Assembly (NCBI GenBank): GCA_019828565.1
Contig: JAHDYR010000012.1
Location: 1,736,001-1,800,000 of the forward strand
Source: Carpediemonas membranifera
Lineage: Eukaryota > Fornicata
Length of the DNA: 64,000 nucleotides
Direction: 5' to 3'
Made by a program: the position numbers and the translations under genes. Positions 30,403-41,500 of this stretch are shown here, in pieces. The stretch's first letter is position 1. Each line of letters opens with the position of its first letter. The notes under the pieces are model-generated. The model was not told the DNA's origin. It worked only from the letters and a program-made list of their open reading frames with translations, and did no database searches.

Positions 30403-31910
30403 GAAGGAAAGAAAGAAAAGAAAGAATTTAATGTGTCCTGCTGTGTAAGCTGAATGTCACAGTTTGTGTCACCCCTTCGAGGAACGCCTAAGCGTGTTGG
30501 TACCTCTACAGAGCACACCTAACACTTCCTAAGAGGGCGTGAACAACGGCCGTCAAGGCCTAGCTGGTACGCTAGAGGGATCCTATACATGGCCACATTA
30601 ATACCCCCAAAGTTAGGCTAACCCAGGTCTTACTCTTAGGGGCCCTTTGGGTCCCAGGTCTGCCTGGCACCTACAAAGCCTTGCCCTGCACGCTGCTGTC
30701 AGGGACCTTCCGTACGTTTCCCCTCTCCCCCGGGTCCCCTAGGGAGGTCCTGGGGTTTCCTCGACCCGCTCGCCATGTTTCAGGCACCCGCCAGGGCGGG
30801 TTCGGGTCTAGAGTTCGCCGTACCAGCTGGGCCGGGTTAGGAACCCACCGACGCCGCGTAGGTAGACTTCCACGGACTTGCCGGCTGCGTTCGGGCTCAT
30901 CTAGCGCTGTCCGATTTCACTCCAGGTTCCCATTATCGGGGGGAGCTCCCAGGGGCGGTTGCCACGTCTTCCAGTGTTCCTGGCTAGGCGCCGGGCCACA
31001 TCAGGATGGCCCTGCCTTCCCGGCAGGTTACCGACGGAGTGGGTAGCTTCTTGCGTCATCCAGTACCTCCGCCAGTCTGCCATGCATCATCCTCCTGGTG
31101 CGCCCCCACTGTGTGGGGAGGGGGTACCCCCTTGCGCGCCGGAGGGATGCGCCGGACCGCTTGTCCGGACGCTTGCGCCCTACTGGCCCAGCTGTTTTGC
31201 CAGGCCTTCCCTATTTCGTGCTTGTTGTATGCGATTGTCCCTTAGTGGTCCTTTGCAGCCTTCCCTCCGCCTGGCGCTACCGGAACATGGGGTGTTGTCC
31301 TCATTGGTTCCAGGCCCGCTGCGCTTGGGGTCGGTGCTCGGGCCACCTTTCCAGGCCGCCCTGTGGGTTGGGCCTGTCCCCTCTTGGTGGTGGGGGAGTT
31401 GTTTCAAGTGTGGTGCAGGCATCAGAGTGCTCCCTTGCTGCGTGGGTTGGGTTGGGTGTGCGGCCGGGCGCTACCGGAACATGTGGGGGGAAAACACCTC
31501 CCGCCGGTTCCAGGAGTGTTCCGCCCTGTGCCTTGTCTTCACCCAGGGCCTTCCTCCTAGGGGTCTGGGCCTGTTCTGAGGTTCATGAGGGCCTTTTTCC
31601 CGCATAATAGACCCTCCTTCACTGTTTCATCCTCCTGTTGCAGTAGCCAGTGGAGCTCCAATATGGCCCTGGAGTTATACCACTCCCCATCTGGGCCGTG
31701 CCGCAGCCTACTTGCCATGGTGTGTGTTGCCGCAGCTTCCCAGCACTGCTCCCACCCACTTGGGCGGCCGACGCCCTGGCACTCCGCTATGATGTGGCTT
31801 TGTGTTCCTAGCGGTTGGTCTTCCAGCCACCCGGCTACTGCCACTAGCGCCTGCGCCTGGGGGGGGGTATAGTTGGAGGTAGTTGATCAATTCGCGTTCG
31901 GCTGCGAGTG
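30403..31910 (-). mobile_element. LINE-2, 3' part (5'-truncated non-LTR retrotransposon)
   Basis: The 3' end, at the left, is a GAAA-rich tail (reverse of TTTC repeats) preceded by TTAA and ACACAG-type sequence, matching the end of LINE-1 at about 47.53 kb. The frame 31844-31557 matches LINE-1 46210-46545 (TQSHII, EWYNSRAILE, LLCGKKAL versus LQNGRRAL). The rest of this copy is at 50424-52160, across element B. Confidence 0.8.
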
Positions 31911-32022
31911 TGTGGTGGTCATAGACCACACTAATCATTTATACAGTTTAAGCCATTTATTGGCACAAGGGTTTTCTCGTCTTCTTTCCCTGTAAAAGCA
32001 TTCTCCGCATTAGCGAGGCACA
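31911..32022 (+). repeat. Element B 5' LTR (112 bp)
   Basis: Pairs with 50312-50423; one base differs in the TTTTCTCG/TTTTCTCT stretch. Confidence 0.9.
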
Positions 32023-32033
32023 TTAACGTTAAT
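32022..32033. other. Palindrome at element B LTR/leader junction (candidate primer site)
   Basis: ATTAACGTTAAT, a perfect 12-bp palindrome whose first base is the last LTR base. The whole leader is only 20 bp before the gag ATG at 32043, so there is no room for a usual primer site plus leader. Confidence 0.7.
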
Positions 32034-32042
32034 TCCCCTCAA

Positions 32043-32740
32043 ATGCTGAAGAAATCCGATCCCCCGTTGCTGAAGTCGCCAGATCTGAACGAACTGTTCA
32101 TCTTTGTGGACAAGTTCAACGATTACCGCGCCTTAGGGGGCAAGCGAGACATTGAGAAGCTAATCGACAGCGAGGTTCGGGAGATGGTGACAGCAATCCT
32201 ACCAGCGGACGATCTTGACGACGCGGAGGAAGAGATCCCTCTCCTCCTTAATCAACATCATCGTGCCGCTCGCTTCAGAGCCCAGAAGGACCTCAAGATC
32301 ATCAAGCGCCTAGGACGCGCTCTCAGACCTACTCAAGAAGTCAACAAGCTCCGTCTCTTTAGAATCACCGCCAAGGACTTCTCCCCTATCGAAGTTGCTC
32401 GAGTCAACAAGAAGTTCCGTATTACCATGGCAGTCGTCCAACCCGAGTTCCCCCTCGAGACACTACGCGACATATACGTTCGTTGTTTCAAGTTCGGATC
32501 CAACCAGACGATGTACCGCATCAAGGAGGTGATCCAGGACATGTCGCTAGAAGATGCCATGCCGCGCGTTCTAGCCCTATCCAGAACAGTCCAAGAGAGC
32601 ACCGCGATCGCCAACGCGTTCCAGGACAAGCCGTCCAACGCCGAGCACCACCACACGAGCCGTAACTCCCACCGACGCAACGATCGCAAGCCTCAGTCAC
32701 GTCCCACCGAAGACCGTTCGCATGCTATCAACACGCGTCG
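32043..32740 (+). CDS. gag: Element B gag (capsid part)
   Basis: Starts at the first ATG after the LTR. The helical N-terminal part resembles gag of element C (LLKSP.LNELFIFVDKFNDY versus a matching FAEAFRDY block), with RIKEVIQDMSLEDAMPRVLA in the capsid-like region. At about 32720-32750 the zinc-knuckle text moves to the frame of pol, so a 1-nt change is required there. In element C the same join is in one frame, which points to a lesion or base-call error in B. Confidence 0.8.
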
Positions 32741-35700
32741 ACTAAGCCTATCGACAAGAAGGGCAGACGTGATCATTCACAGTTCACTTGCTATAACTGT
32801 GGTGGTAAGGGTCACGCCGTCTACGAGTGTAAGAAGCCCAAGAACAAGTGTCAGAAGTGCGGGAAGAGCGGACACCTTGACAGGTTCTGTAAATCCCCAC
32901 AGTACTTGTCCTTGTTCTCGATGACTTCACACAAACGCAAAGATAGCCTACCTCTGTGCAAAGTTAAGGTCGAGGGTCGAGACGTCGTTGCCTTGATTGA
33001 TTCGGGAGCCAACTGCTCCACTATATCCCCCAAGCTGACCAAGGGTATGACGCGTATATCAGATGAAGAGCGAAGCGTGCGTACAGCCAAGGGAACTATA
33101 CAGTCCCAAGGTTCCGTGCAAGGGAACATCAAACTCATGCCGTCAGCCTTTACACCTAAGGCAGTGTCCTTCAAGCCGGAGTTGATTGTGCTAGATACTG
33201 AGTTCGACGTTGTCCTGGGGTACCCCCACCTTGTCGAGCTGGGAATCCTCCCCGACGTGAACGTAGAGTCAGGGGAATACTCGGACGAAGTCCAGGTCCC
33301 CGAAGCTTTCAAGCACAACGCTGCCATTTTTAGTCTATCCGACCAGTCGACCAAGAGTCAAGCCGAACTGATCAAGAGGTTCTCCGATCTATTCCAAGAC
33401 CGGGACGAACCTAGCAGGCTAGAGTCGTACGACCTCGTTCTGAAGGACGATCGGGTCGTGAACGCCAGACCTTACTATGTACCCCCAGCGAAGATACACG
33501 TCGTGAGAGAGCACATCGACACGCTGCTAGCCAAGAAATATATCGAGGCCTGCCAGTCACAATACGCTTCCCCAGCTATGACTGTGCCTAAGAAGGGAGG
33601 CAAGTCGCGTTTCGTAGTCGATTTCCGCCGTATTAACGAGCTTACTGAGCCGTTCGACTACCCCATCCCTCGTATCGACGAGGTTCTGTCACAGCTCGCA
33701 GGACAGAAGATCTTCGCGACTCTAGACCTGTCGTCCGGGTACCACCAGATCCATTTGACAGAACGATCAAGACCCCTGACTGCATTTACCACCGTACTAG
33801 GGCAGTATCAATACCGACGGATGCCTTTCGGGCTGCGCAACGCAGGAGCTCACTTCCAGAAGGCCATGGAGCGCGCCTTCGCCGGGCTCGTGGGCAGCTC
33901 ATGTTACATTTACATCGACGATATTATTGTCTTCGGCAGCGACGAGGCCGAATATCTCGCGAACCTCGAAAGAGTCCTGGACCGTGCGCGTAAGGTCAAG
34001 CTCCAGCTCAATCGCGAGAAATGCCAATTCGGCAGGCAGGAGGTCGAGTTCTTAGGTTGGGTTGTCAATGATGGGCAGGTGAGCATCGCACCCAGCCGTG
34101 TAGACGACATCGCAAATCTCCAGATGCCGACATCCATCAAGGGCATGCAGGGCCTAGTAGGATTCCTCAACTATTTCCGGGATCACATCCCCCATTTTGC
34201 GGAAATCGGACACCCGTTAATCAAAGCTATGTCCGGTCACACAAGTCTCGGCCTGACCGCCCAGCAGGAGGCCCTCGATAAGCTCAAGCAGAGCCTTACC
34301 TCCGCTGACGCCCTAGCAATTTTCGACGCCACGAAGGAGCATTCTATAATGACCGACGCCTCGGGAGTGGGGTACGGCGCAGTCCTATTGCAAGAGGGCA
34401 AGCCTGTCTGTTACATGTCGAAGGCCTTCAACGCCACACAGTCTCGTTGGTCAACGATTGAGAAGGAGGCGTACGCCATTGTGGCGGCCTTGCAGCGCTG
34501 GCGCAAGTTCCTTGCCTGGGGACCTTTCTCCATACTCACTGACCACCGAAACCTTACCTTCATGTACCGTAGCATCAACCCGAAAGTCGGGAGGTGGGCC
34601 GATGCCATTTCCGACTTGGACTTTGAGATTAAGCACGTCGCCGGCCTGGACAATGGAGCCGCAGATGGTCTGTCCCGTGTGTTTACTATGTTCACTCGCA
34701 AAGCTACGACCGATGAGATTGAAGAAGCACACACCACCGCCGGCGCCCATCTATCTCGACGACTAACGACCGAGAAGCTTAGAGCCGAAGGGTTGTCGGT
34801 GTCGAGAGCCGCAGTCGACCAGGTGATTGCAGCTTGCCCGGTGTGCCAAGTCCTCGAGAGACCCCACGTCGATACACCGGATGGTCTGCATACCGCCGTT
34901 GATGAACCGTTTAAGCGAGTAGCCATCGACACCTTAGGTCCGTTCCCCAAGTCGCAGGGGTTCACGCACATCTCCGTCATCATAGATATGTGTAGTAGGT
35001 GGACCGAGTTGGTTCCAGTTACAGGTACGACTGCGCAAGCCGCAGTTACGGCGTTCGTTAATAACTGGGTCTTACGCTATGGCTGCCCCGGGGTCTTACA
35101 GACTGACGGCGGGCCCGAGTTTAACAATCAGCTCATGAAGTCCCTGGCCGACGAAATGGGTTTCCACACCCATGTTACGACTCCACATCACCCGCAATCT
35201 AATGGCATCGTCGAACGGGCCAACAGTGGAGTTCTCAAAATCTTGAAGGCCAGAAAGTTCCATTTCCGGGACGCGGACTGGGTCAAGCACTTACCTGTCG
35301 CACAATTTATCGTCAATTCGACGCCCAGGATACCCACTCACCTCTCACCATCCGAGATCATACTAGGTGTCAACATCAGGATCCCGAACGAGATCATCAT
35401 CTGCACCCACTCGACTAGCGCCAGAATACAGGACAGACGCGCGGCGGCTGGCCAAGCCATCCAGCTAGCGAAGGCTAGAATTCAGGCAATGAGAGAGGAC
35501 GCTCTCGCAAACGCCGCATCGTCACGTCAGGAGTTACTGTGCCGGTTCGTGTTGGTCAAGTACCCAGCCAGACCTCCCAACAAGCTGATGCCAGGATGGC
35601 GAGGGCCCATGCGACGGGTCAGTGCGGTTAAGCAAGATGGCGTGACGGTCGCCTATGAAGTTCAGGACCTCAACCAGGGAAGCCAAGGCAAGATATTGAA

Positions 35701-35971
35701 GGTCGACGCCTCGCGCGTACGCAGATTTAACCCTGGCAATCTATCCGAGCGAGAGATCAAGGACTTGGCCGCCACGGCGAACGATGAGTGGGAAGTGGAC
35801 CGTATTTCCAAATCGCGAGGGAACGGAACACGAACCAAACGCGAATACCGCATTCACTGGTCTGGTTTCGAGGACGAGGAGGCGACATGGCAGGATTGGG
35901 ACTCCGTCAAGGACCTGGAAGCATTAGATATATATTTGAAGTCTGACCAAGCCAAACTGGACGGTCTATAA
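32741..35971 (+). CDS. pol: Element B zinc knuckles and pol (protease-RT-RNase H-integrase-chromodomain)
   Basis: This frame opens upstream of the ATG at 32906 and includes two CCHC knuckles (CYNCGGKGHAVYEC, CQKCGKSGHLDRFC). Then come the retropepsin (LIDSGANCSTI), RT with YIDD, RNase H (TDASG, TDHRN), integrase (HHCC with CPVCQ; core IDTLGP, TDGGPEF, NGIVERAN) and a chromodomain (YRIHWSGFEDEEATW). No stop inside. It ends 42 bp before the stop of the convergent gene. Confidence 0.92.
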   Translation, partial: TKPIDKKGRRDHSQFTCYNCGGKGHAVYECKKPKNKCQKCGKSGHLDRFCKSPQYLSLFSMTSHKRKDSLPLCKVKVEGRDVVALIDSGANCSTISPKLTKGMTRISDEERSVRTAKGTIQSQGSVQGNIKLMPSAFTPKAVSFKPELIVLDTEFDVVLGYPHLVELGILPDVNVESGEYSDEVQVPEAFKHNAAIFSLSDQSTKSQAELIKRFSDLFQDRDEPSRLESYDLVLKDDRVVNARPYYVPPAKIHVVREHIDTLLAKKYIEACQSQYASPAMTVPKKGGKSRFVVDFRRINELTEPFDYPIPRIDEVLSQLAGQKIFATLDLSSGYHQIHLTERSRPLTAFTTVLGQYQYRRMPFGLRNAGAHFQKAMERAFAGLVGSSCYIYIDDIIVFGSDEAEYLANLERVLDRARKVKLQLNREKCQFGRQEVEFLGWVVNDGQVSIAPSRVDDIANLQMPTSIKGMQGLVGFLNYFRDHIPHFAEIGHPLIKAMSGHTSLGLTAQQEALDKLKQSLTSADALAIFDATKEHSIMTDASGVGYGAVLLQEGKPVCYMSKAFNATQSRWSTIEKEAYAIVAALQRWRKFLAWGPFSILTDHRNLTFMYRSINPKVGRWADAISDLDFEIKHVAGLDNGAADGLSRVFTMFTRKATTDEIEEAHTTAGAHLSRRLTTEKLRAEGLSVSRAAVDQVIAACPVCQVLERPHVDTPDGLHTAVDEPFKRVAIDTLGPFPKSQGFTHISVIIDMCSRWTELVPVTGTTAQAAVTAFVNNWVLRYGCPGVLQTDGGPEFNNQLMKSLADEMGFHTHVTTPHHPQSNGIVERANSGVLKILKARKFHFRDADWVKHLPVAQFIVNSTPRIPTHLSPSEIILGVNIRIPNEIIICTHSTSARIQDRRAAAGQAIQLAKARIQAMREDALANAASSRQELLCRFVLVKYPARPPNKLMPGWRGPMRRVSAVKQDGVTVAYEVQDLNQGSQGKILKVDASRVRRFNPGNLSEREIKDLAATANDEWEVDRISKSRGNGTRTKREYRIHWSGFEDEEATWQDWDSVKDLEALDIYLKSDQAKLDGL

Positions 35972-36013
35972 ATCTTCACCACATCTAATCGCTCCAGCGT
36001 CAAGTCATCAGAT

Positions 36014-36405
36014 TTATTCGTCGTCCGACTCCTCGGTATCGGTCAGCTCGACCAACCAAGACGCGTCAGCGTGGCGCTCAAGATCGTGCTCAGCAAGATA
36101 GTCGCGCACACAACGGACGAGACAGAGATCGGCGTTCAGCCAGACGATGCTGAGGCCAGAGTAACCCTCATACTGGAGTATGAGAGCGAAGGTCCCAGGT
36201 CCACGAGTCGTTTTGAGGAATTCATGACGGATAACACACGTCACGGTGTAGTAACGGTCCGGGTCCGAGACCTGAATAGGCTCCCAGTGGACCTCGTCAC
36301 CGATCGCAGGCAGGTGACCCTCGCGACACAGCTCGTCGACCAGGTGTAGTGGTCCAAGACCCATCAAAAGATTATCGTGCAGTTTATGTAAACAGTCCAT
36401 TGCTC
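36014..36405 (-). CDS. Antisense accessory gene of element B, C-terminal part
   Basis: Convergent with pol B. It carries the chromodomain-like end of the antisense protein (YYTVTCVIRHEF, LILQYEGYSG) and an acidic tail (TDTEESDDE), matching the end of the element A gene. The reading frame runs on through the 62-bp repeat (36344-36405). The N-terminal part is on the far side of the insert, at 48728-49640. Confidence 0.7.
36344..36405. repeat. 62-bp direct repeat, left copy
   Basis: Identical to 48728-48789. Both copies fit the reading frame of the interrupted antisense gene, so it looks like a long target-site duplication around the insert 36406-48727. Confidence 0.8.
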
Positions 36406-37126
36406 GCCTCACGCCCCGCGTTCCGAGCGGGACGGAGTTGAGCATGCCGACTCAGTCGACCTTGATGGCGACAGACTCGTGCTGGCCATGTCCACCAGGC
36501 AGCCGCCTGTACCACGCCCGGGCGGAGTGACCGGATTTATCCAGTCGACCATGCCCGTGGCGACCCGGCACATCCTCTCGACCCCACGTCCATCTCCTGG
36601 GGCACGGACGCAATTAGCTAATGATCCACGCAGCGAACAACCGTTCCACAGTCGACTTGCACCATGCAGTCGCCCGGACTCACGCGCCGGCGGCAACCAA
36701 CACGACTGGACACATCGCTGCCCCGTTTGCCCGCGTCGAAGTGCCCACACTCGCCTGTCAGACCCCGCTCGCCAGCCTGCAGCACGGCGACACTTAGCCT
36801 GACCTTCTCCGTTGGAAATGTCCGGTATGGGAAGTTGACGAAACCAACCGGAAAAAGGCCAAAAGCTGGCAATCGGGATTTATCGGATCTCATTGAAAGC
36901 TATTCGAGCTCGAAGCGAGCGACGGTGCCCCGCGGCGCCAGCATCCACCAAATGGTAATTTCAGGACCAAGAGTTCGTCTGCTCTGGGGCACGAGAGCAG
37001 AAATGGGAAGTATTCTCCTAACCCACTAGCCATAGGGCACATTGGGGAAGCAAATTGCTCCCCGGAGGAGATCGCCCGTTGCGAAGCAGGTTAGCGCCAG
37101 AGCGGGCCGGCAGAGGACAACTGGCT

Positions 37127-37161
37127 GCTCCAGGTGAGGTGCGCACCACCTCACCTGGAGC
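37127..37161. repeat. Perfect 15-bp hairpin in LINE-1 5' region
   Basis: Arms GCTCCAGGTGAGGTG and its complement are separated by a 5-nt loop (CGCAC). Confidence 0.7.
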
Positions 37162-37833
37162 CCACTCCCCTGCCCTGTATACCTCGCCGTGCGCCAAGCT
37201 ATGTCGAGCAACAGATGATCGTCCTCGTGTGCCCAAAAATGCACAGAGGCAAAAACCACCCAAAAGGGAATAAGTTAGCCTCGGTAGGAAAGCGTTGACA
37301 GAATACACAGTACTCTAACAACAAACAAAACCTACCGCCCATGCTCCTGGGACCCACAAGGGGACCAGACGCAACTAAACGCTCCTCGCACAAACCCACA
37401 AGGGAAATCAACGCGAACAAGCGTACTGCGCCACCTTTATGATTGAAACCCCTACCGTAACCGGTACCCGCAGTAGGCCCCAGAGGCACTGCGACACGAT
37501 TGCCTCAGACAACTTAACTGGGGCCATATGGCAAAGTAACCCGAGAGCACCGGGACCGGCGGCCAATAGGCTCTCACTGGGAGGCCACTGGGCCACACTA
37601 CTCCGGCGCCCGTGCTCTCATGCCGCCCAAGACCGGGCTTGTGGACGTCATTGCCACGAGAGCCGGGATCGCCGCCCGCCGCCGGCATAGGCAACAGGGC
37701 CACCACAACAGGCCCCCAGTACACCAGCCATACCGGACAACAGACCGGGAGCGCTGAGGGCCCCGTCCACAGCCCCACAAGAAACGCCCAGCCGAAGCCA
37801 AAAGGCATAAACCATCACGGTGTTTACCAGGAC

Positions 37834-38751
37834 TCACAACCTCTTGGGAGTGACGCGACCCAGGAAGGAAACAACCGGGCTGCGACCACAAGATACAGGA
37901 CGAGCGGCGTGAATGGCAACCAGCTGGTGCAGCCGGGCGTCTATGCGAGCACGAAGGCGCTTATAGACCCGCATTTGGCCCCTCAGCTCAGCGTCGAAAC
38001 CCCGAGCCGACTTAGACTCGTGGGGACTCAGGTCCTCGTCACGGTAATTCTGAGCCAGGTAGGAAAAGGCAGCGGCACGCTCCCGCCACCGGCTGGCCAG
38101 GACGTCCACCTGGGCAAAATCGTCAGCTATGGTCCGCAGGAAATGCGCCTCCCAACCCCGAGGAGTCGCCGGGCCAGGAGTCGGGGACTCCCGAGAAGGA
38201 GCGGTGAAGCCCCTGCCGCCACAAGGCAAGGGACTACCCTGGGGCCCGGAGGGGAATATGGGATCCCCCGTCGGAGTGCGAAGAGGGCCCTGCTTCCCGG
38301 GAAAGAGGCGGCGCCCCCGAAATCGGAGTCCAGGCCGTACTCGGGCCAAGGACTCGATAGGGATCGGAGTGCATAACCCCTGGTAATGCACCTCCCCCTC
38401 TGGGGACCGCTGGGCAGCGGAGGCGCCGGCCGAATGGCCAGGAGGAGGCGTGAAGGTGGAAGGAGAGATGGAACGGACGCATGGGGAATAAGGGACAGCA
38501 GCCCCGTGTGGGGCGATGCTCCCTGTCCCTGCAATAAGGTTCCCTTTTGGGTTTTCGCCAGACATGTTTTGTGTGGAAACAAGGTCCGCAACAAACCTCG
38601 CATACCTCGCCCCTGAACCATCCGCCCTGAGGAAGGGAAAGGAGCCATACAAGACCAGGACATCGCTGGCTGGCGCCCCTTGGAACCTCCACCAAACCTC
38701 CTCAAGCCCCTCCAAGAAGCTGGCAAAAGTGCACTTCCCGCCTTTTGCCAC
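37834..38751 (-). CDS. Possible antisense ORF in LINE-1 5' region
   Basis: A 305-codon frame on the - strand, starting at almost the same place as the first + strand ORF (38745), so the two would be divergent. The last third looks like a charged helical protein (DDFAQVDVLASRWRERAAAF, QMRVYKRLRARIDARLHQLV); the middle is low-complexity Pro/Gly/Arg. It may be chance in a GC-rich region. Confidence 0.3.
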   Translation of the reverse strand: MAKGGKCTFASFLEGLEEVWWRFQGAPASDVLVLYGSFPFLRADGSGARYARFVADLVSTQNMSGENPKGNLIAGTGSIAPHGAAVPYSPCVRSISPSTFTPPPGHSAGASAAQRSPEGEVHYQGLCTPIPIESLARVRPGLRFRGRRLFPGKQGPLRTPTGDPIFPSGPQGSPLPCGGRGFTAPSRESPTPGPATPRGWEAHFLRTIADDFAQVDVLASRWRERAAAFSYLAQNYRDEDLSPHESKSARGFDAELRGQMRVYKRLRARIDARLHQLVAIHAARPVSCGRSPVVSFLGRVTPKRL

Positions 38752-40851
38752 TCCAAATGGAAACAGGGGAATATCCCAACAGGGACATGCCAGATAGGGA
38801 AGAAAGCATGATTTATGGCTTATTCGCCCTTAAGGCTGCACCCAGAAGGGATCTCAGGAAAACCAGAAGGGAAAAAGCAAATACGTCCATTATCCAGCTC
38901 GGCAACGCGATAGGATACGACAAGATTGTAGACCCAGAACAGGGAAGCTTTACAGCAAAGGAAGGCCCAGGGGAGCTCCGGAAAAGCCGGGCCAAGAAGC
39001 TGTTTGCATCACTTCCCCTCCTGAGACGGTACACAAAAGCCGCCCAACAGCCATACTGGCTATTCATTGAAGGGAACCGGCTGGACCTAGAGCAGGCGGA
39101 GACACTAAGCCGGCTTCGCCCAGGGTCCCCCAAATTTGTGTTCTACCCCAGAGTCCAGGCGGACTACTCCAAGTACGTAGCACATCCCCACCGGACGAGC
39201 CAGACGGCACCAGCTAGTGATCAACACACCCCATCACTTCTCCCCGTGGAGGAGGGCCTTGATCTCGGCCGAATCCATAACCGGGACTTTTCGAGACCAC
39301 GCCACACAATGACCTCGAACAGCTCCCAAAGCGTCCCAGACGCCTTGGATTGCGCAAACACCACCCCAAATGGGATCAAGGAGTCGTTAACGCCACTGGG
39401 CAAGCAACTGGCCACACCGGACGAATGGGACTGCATCAGAGCCTCAGCAGATGCGGCTATTCCCACAAGGGACGTTGCCATGGTCTTCACCAGAGATGAC
39501 GCAACGGACTTCACTGCCCGAACGGGAAAGGTCGCAAGGACGCTCCTCCTAGAGCTCGTGGCAACATCGCTGCAAGCTGCAGGACATTCTTCGATCTCAG
39601 GCAACGGCATCCAGACCAAGTACGGGATGGAGGCTGCAATGTGGCTCCTCCATGCCGCCGGACACGCCATCTCCGCGGGAGCTGCAGCCAGAGGGCTCCC
39701 CCTCACTAGGACGCGAAAACAAGAAGCTCTGGGCCGACCTAGGCCGGGAACTAGCCAAAGGGCAAGGCTACCACGCCCCTCACCCCCCGGAGGGAGGTTT
39801 CCGCAGACCAGACGGCACGCCCATCCAGATCTGGACCCAGGGCCCCGTCGAGGAGATCCTCATCTACAGCAGAACCGAGGGTGTGATGAGGCCAGTCTTC
39901 CCACCCCCACCCCTGGAAGAAGAGCCTTCGGCAGCAGAGGCAGACCTGAGGGAGGAGGTCAGAGACCTCATCCAACGGTGGTCAGTCCCCGGCTTCCCCG
40001 AACTCTGGTCGGCATGGGATAAGACCAGGCGTCTCTGGCCCCCACCCGCGAGGATTGCCCGCGAACTGGTGTCTGCCTCCTTTCTGACGCGCAACATCAC
40101 TAACTACTGGCTCACAACGGGGCAGACCCAAGTTATAGAGCCCGTACGGGACGGGGCATCTCATGGAGCCCTGGGTACTAACGAAGAAGAAACCCCCCTG
40201 GGCCCGAGCGGCAGCAGGACTTCCGGCCCTGATGACACACCCACCACGCCAAACAAGGGCACATGCGGGCCCAGCATGGGAGCTAGCCCGCCTCGTTCCA
40301 ATATCACCCAACGAGCCAACACCACCAGGCAGTTGATCGCTATGGTGGACTTTGAGGAAGGAAGAGCCAGATCCAACCAAGGATACGAGGCCATCATTTG
40401 CGAAGGGGCGGCACTGATTTTCGACCCAGCTAACGAGCAAATCCTCTACTACATGCACGGGATGCTTGGGGAAGACATCACAGTGGATGCCCTGGACCAA
40501 TGTCTGTGGGCCACGCACTACATCCATGGCTGCCCACCAGCTACGTTTGTCGACGTCACCACGGGCAAAGCCCCCAAGGGATACGAAGCAGACTTCCCCC
40601 ACGCCAAGCGATGGTGCACCGAGATGGCTACAGAGCTGAAGAGACTGGAAGACGACTCGGGGCCACAGAAGACCCACGTCCACATCGTGGCTAAGGGAGT
40701 CGAGGCTGAGAGAAGCATCCTGACCAGTGAGAAGTTCGTCCCAGACGGGAACCTCCGCACCTGGCTAAGCTTACGCCTCATGGATGAAACTGACCTCAAC
40801 ACGATCTTCCCCAACATCCTCGACACGCTGACCTGGTTCTACCCCCAATAG
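38745..40851 (+). CDS. LINE-1 ORF, first gag-like protein (one frameshift)
   Basis: Two overlapping frames, 38745-40022 and 39652-40851, appear to be one protein split by a frame change near 39.7 kb. The second part is clearly protein-like (AIICEGAALIFDPANEQIL, KRWCTEMATELKRLEDDS, IFPNILDTLTWFYPQ). No known domain recognised. Position before an endonuclease-RT suggests a nucleic-acid-binding or structural role, by analogy only. Confidence 0.6.
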
Positions 40852-40945
40852 TGGGGAGAAGAGCCTCACCGGCCTCCCCTCCCGACCCCAGTCCGAACTG
40901 GGCCGGACCTGGACCAGAAGGTACCAACAGCGCCCGGAGGCAAAA

Positions 40946-41488
40946 TTGGTGTGCCCCTATCACAAGCACGCACCCCACCACTGCCACGGCGCCCTAGCAG
41001 ATGTCTCCATATTCTACGCCAGACTAGCAACAGCGTTCTGGATGAGAGACAACCCAGGCTGGGACTGGGGGCAGGTAGAAGCCCACCTCACAGCCCTAGG
41101 AAGCATGCTCATGGGCAGGGAGTCGCCGTACCATGATGAATACAAGGACCTGGCGACCAAAGTCAACGCCAGACACGGCCTCGGCACCGTGGCGGCCGGT
41201 CGCCTAACCCCATTGTCCCAACAAGTCAACCTCTTTGGCACCAAGAACCCCAAACGGGGCCAGATTATCATGACCAACTGGGAGGAAAACGATTTCAGCT
41301 CCGGAAAGGGTATCACCAGAGCCCTGGAAGGAACAGCCGTGATCATCGGAAACCCAGAATCGCTCGCGAGAGTAGGCGAACTAGCGCGACCCATCCTCCT
41401 GGAAATCCACTCGGAGTGGAACGGGCGCCGCCACGCTGTCCAAGACGGTTTCCCTTGGGCGAACCTGAGGGGGAGCCCACGGAAATAG
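40946..41488 (+). CDS. LINE-1 ORF, second gag-like protein
   Basis: 180 codons. It begins with a His/Cys-rich stretch (CPYHKHAPHHCH) that could bind zinc, followed by a helical body (SIFYARLATAFWMRDN). It may be the continuation of the previous protein after a frame change across 40852-40945. Confidence 0.5.
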   Translation: MVCPYHKHAPHHCHGALADVSIFYARLATAFWMRDNPGWDWGQVEAHLTALGSMLMGRESPYHDEYKDLATKVNARHGLGTVAAGRLTPLSQQVNLFGTKNPKRGQIIMTNWEENDFSSGKGITRALEGTAVIIGNPESLARVGELARPILLEIHSEWNGRRHAVQDGFPWANLRGSPRK

Positions 41489-41500
41489 ACGCGGAAAAAG

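Noticed and set aside
36345-36399. 62-bp repeat as LTR of a separate gypsy element
   Set aside because: No matching target duplication and no palindrome or primer site after it; the repeat fits the coding frame of the antisense gene. Kept only as an alternative.
37612-38376. Plus-strand ORF of 254 codons in the LINE-1 leader
   Set aside because: Low-complexity Gly/Pro/Arg text in GC-rich DNA; the opposite frame looks more like protein.
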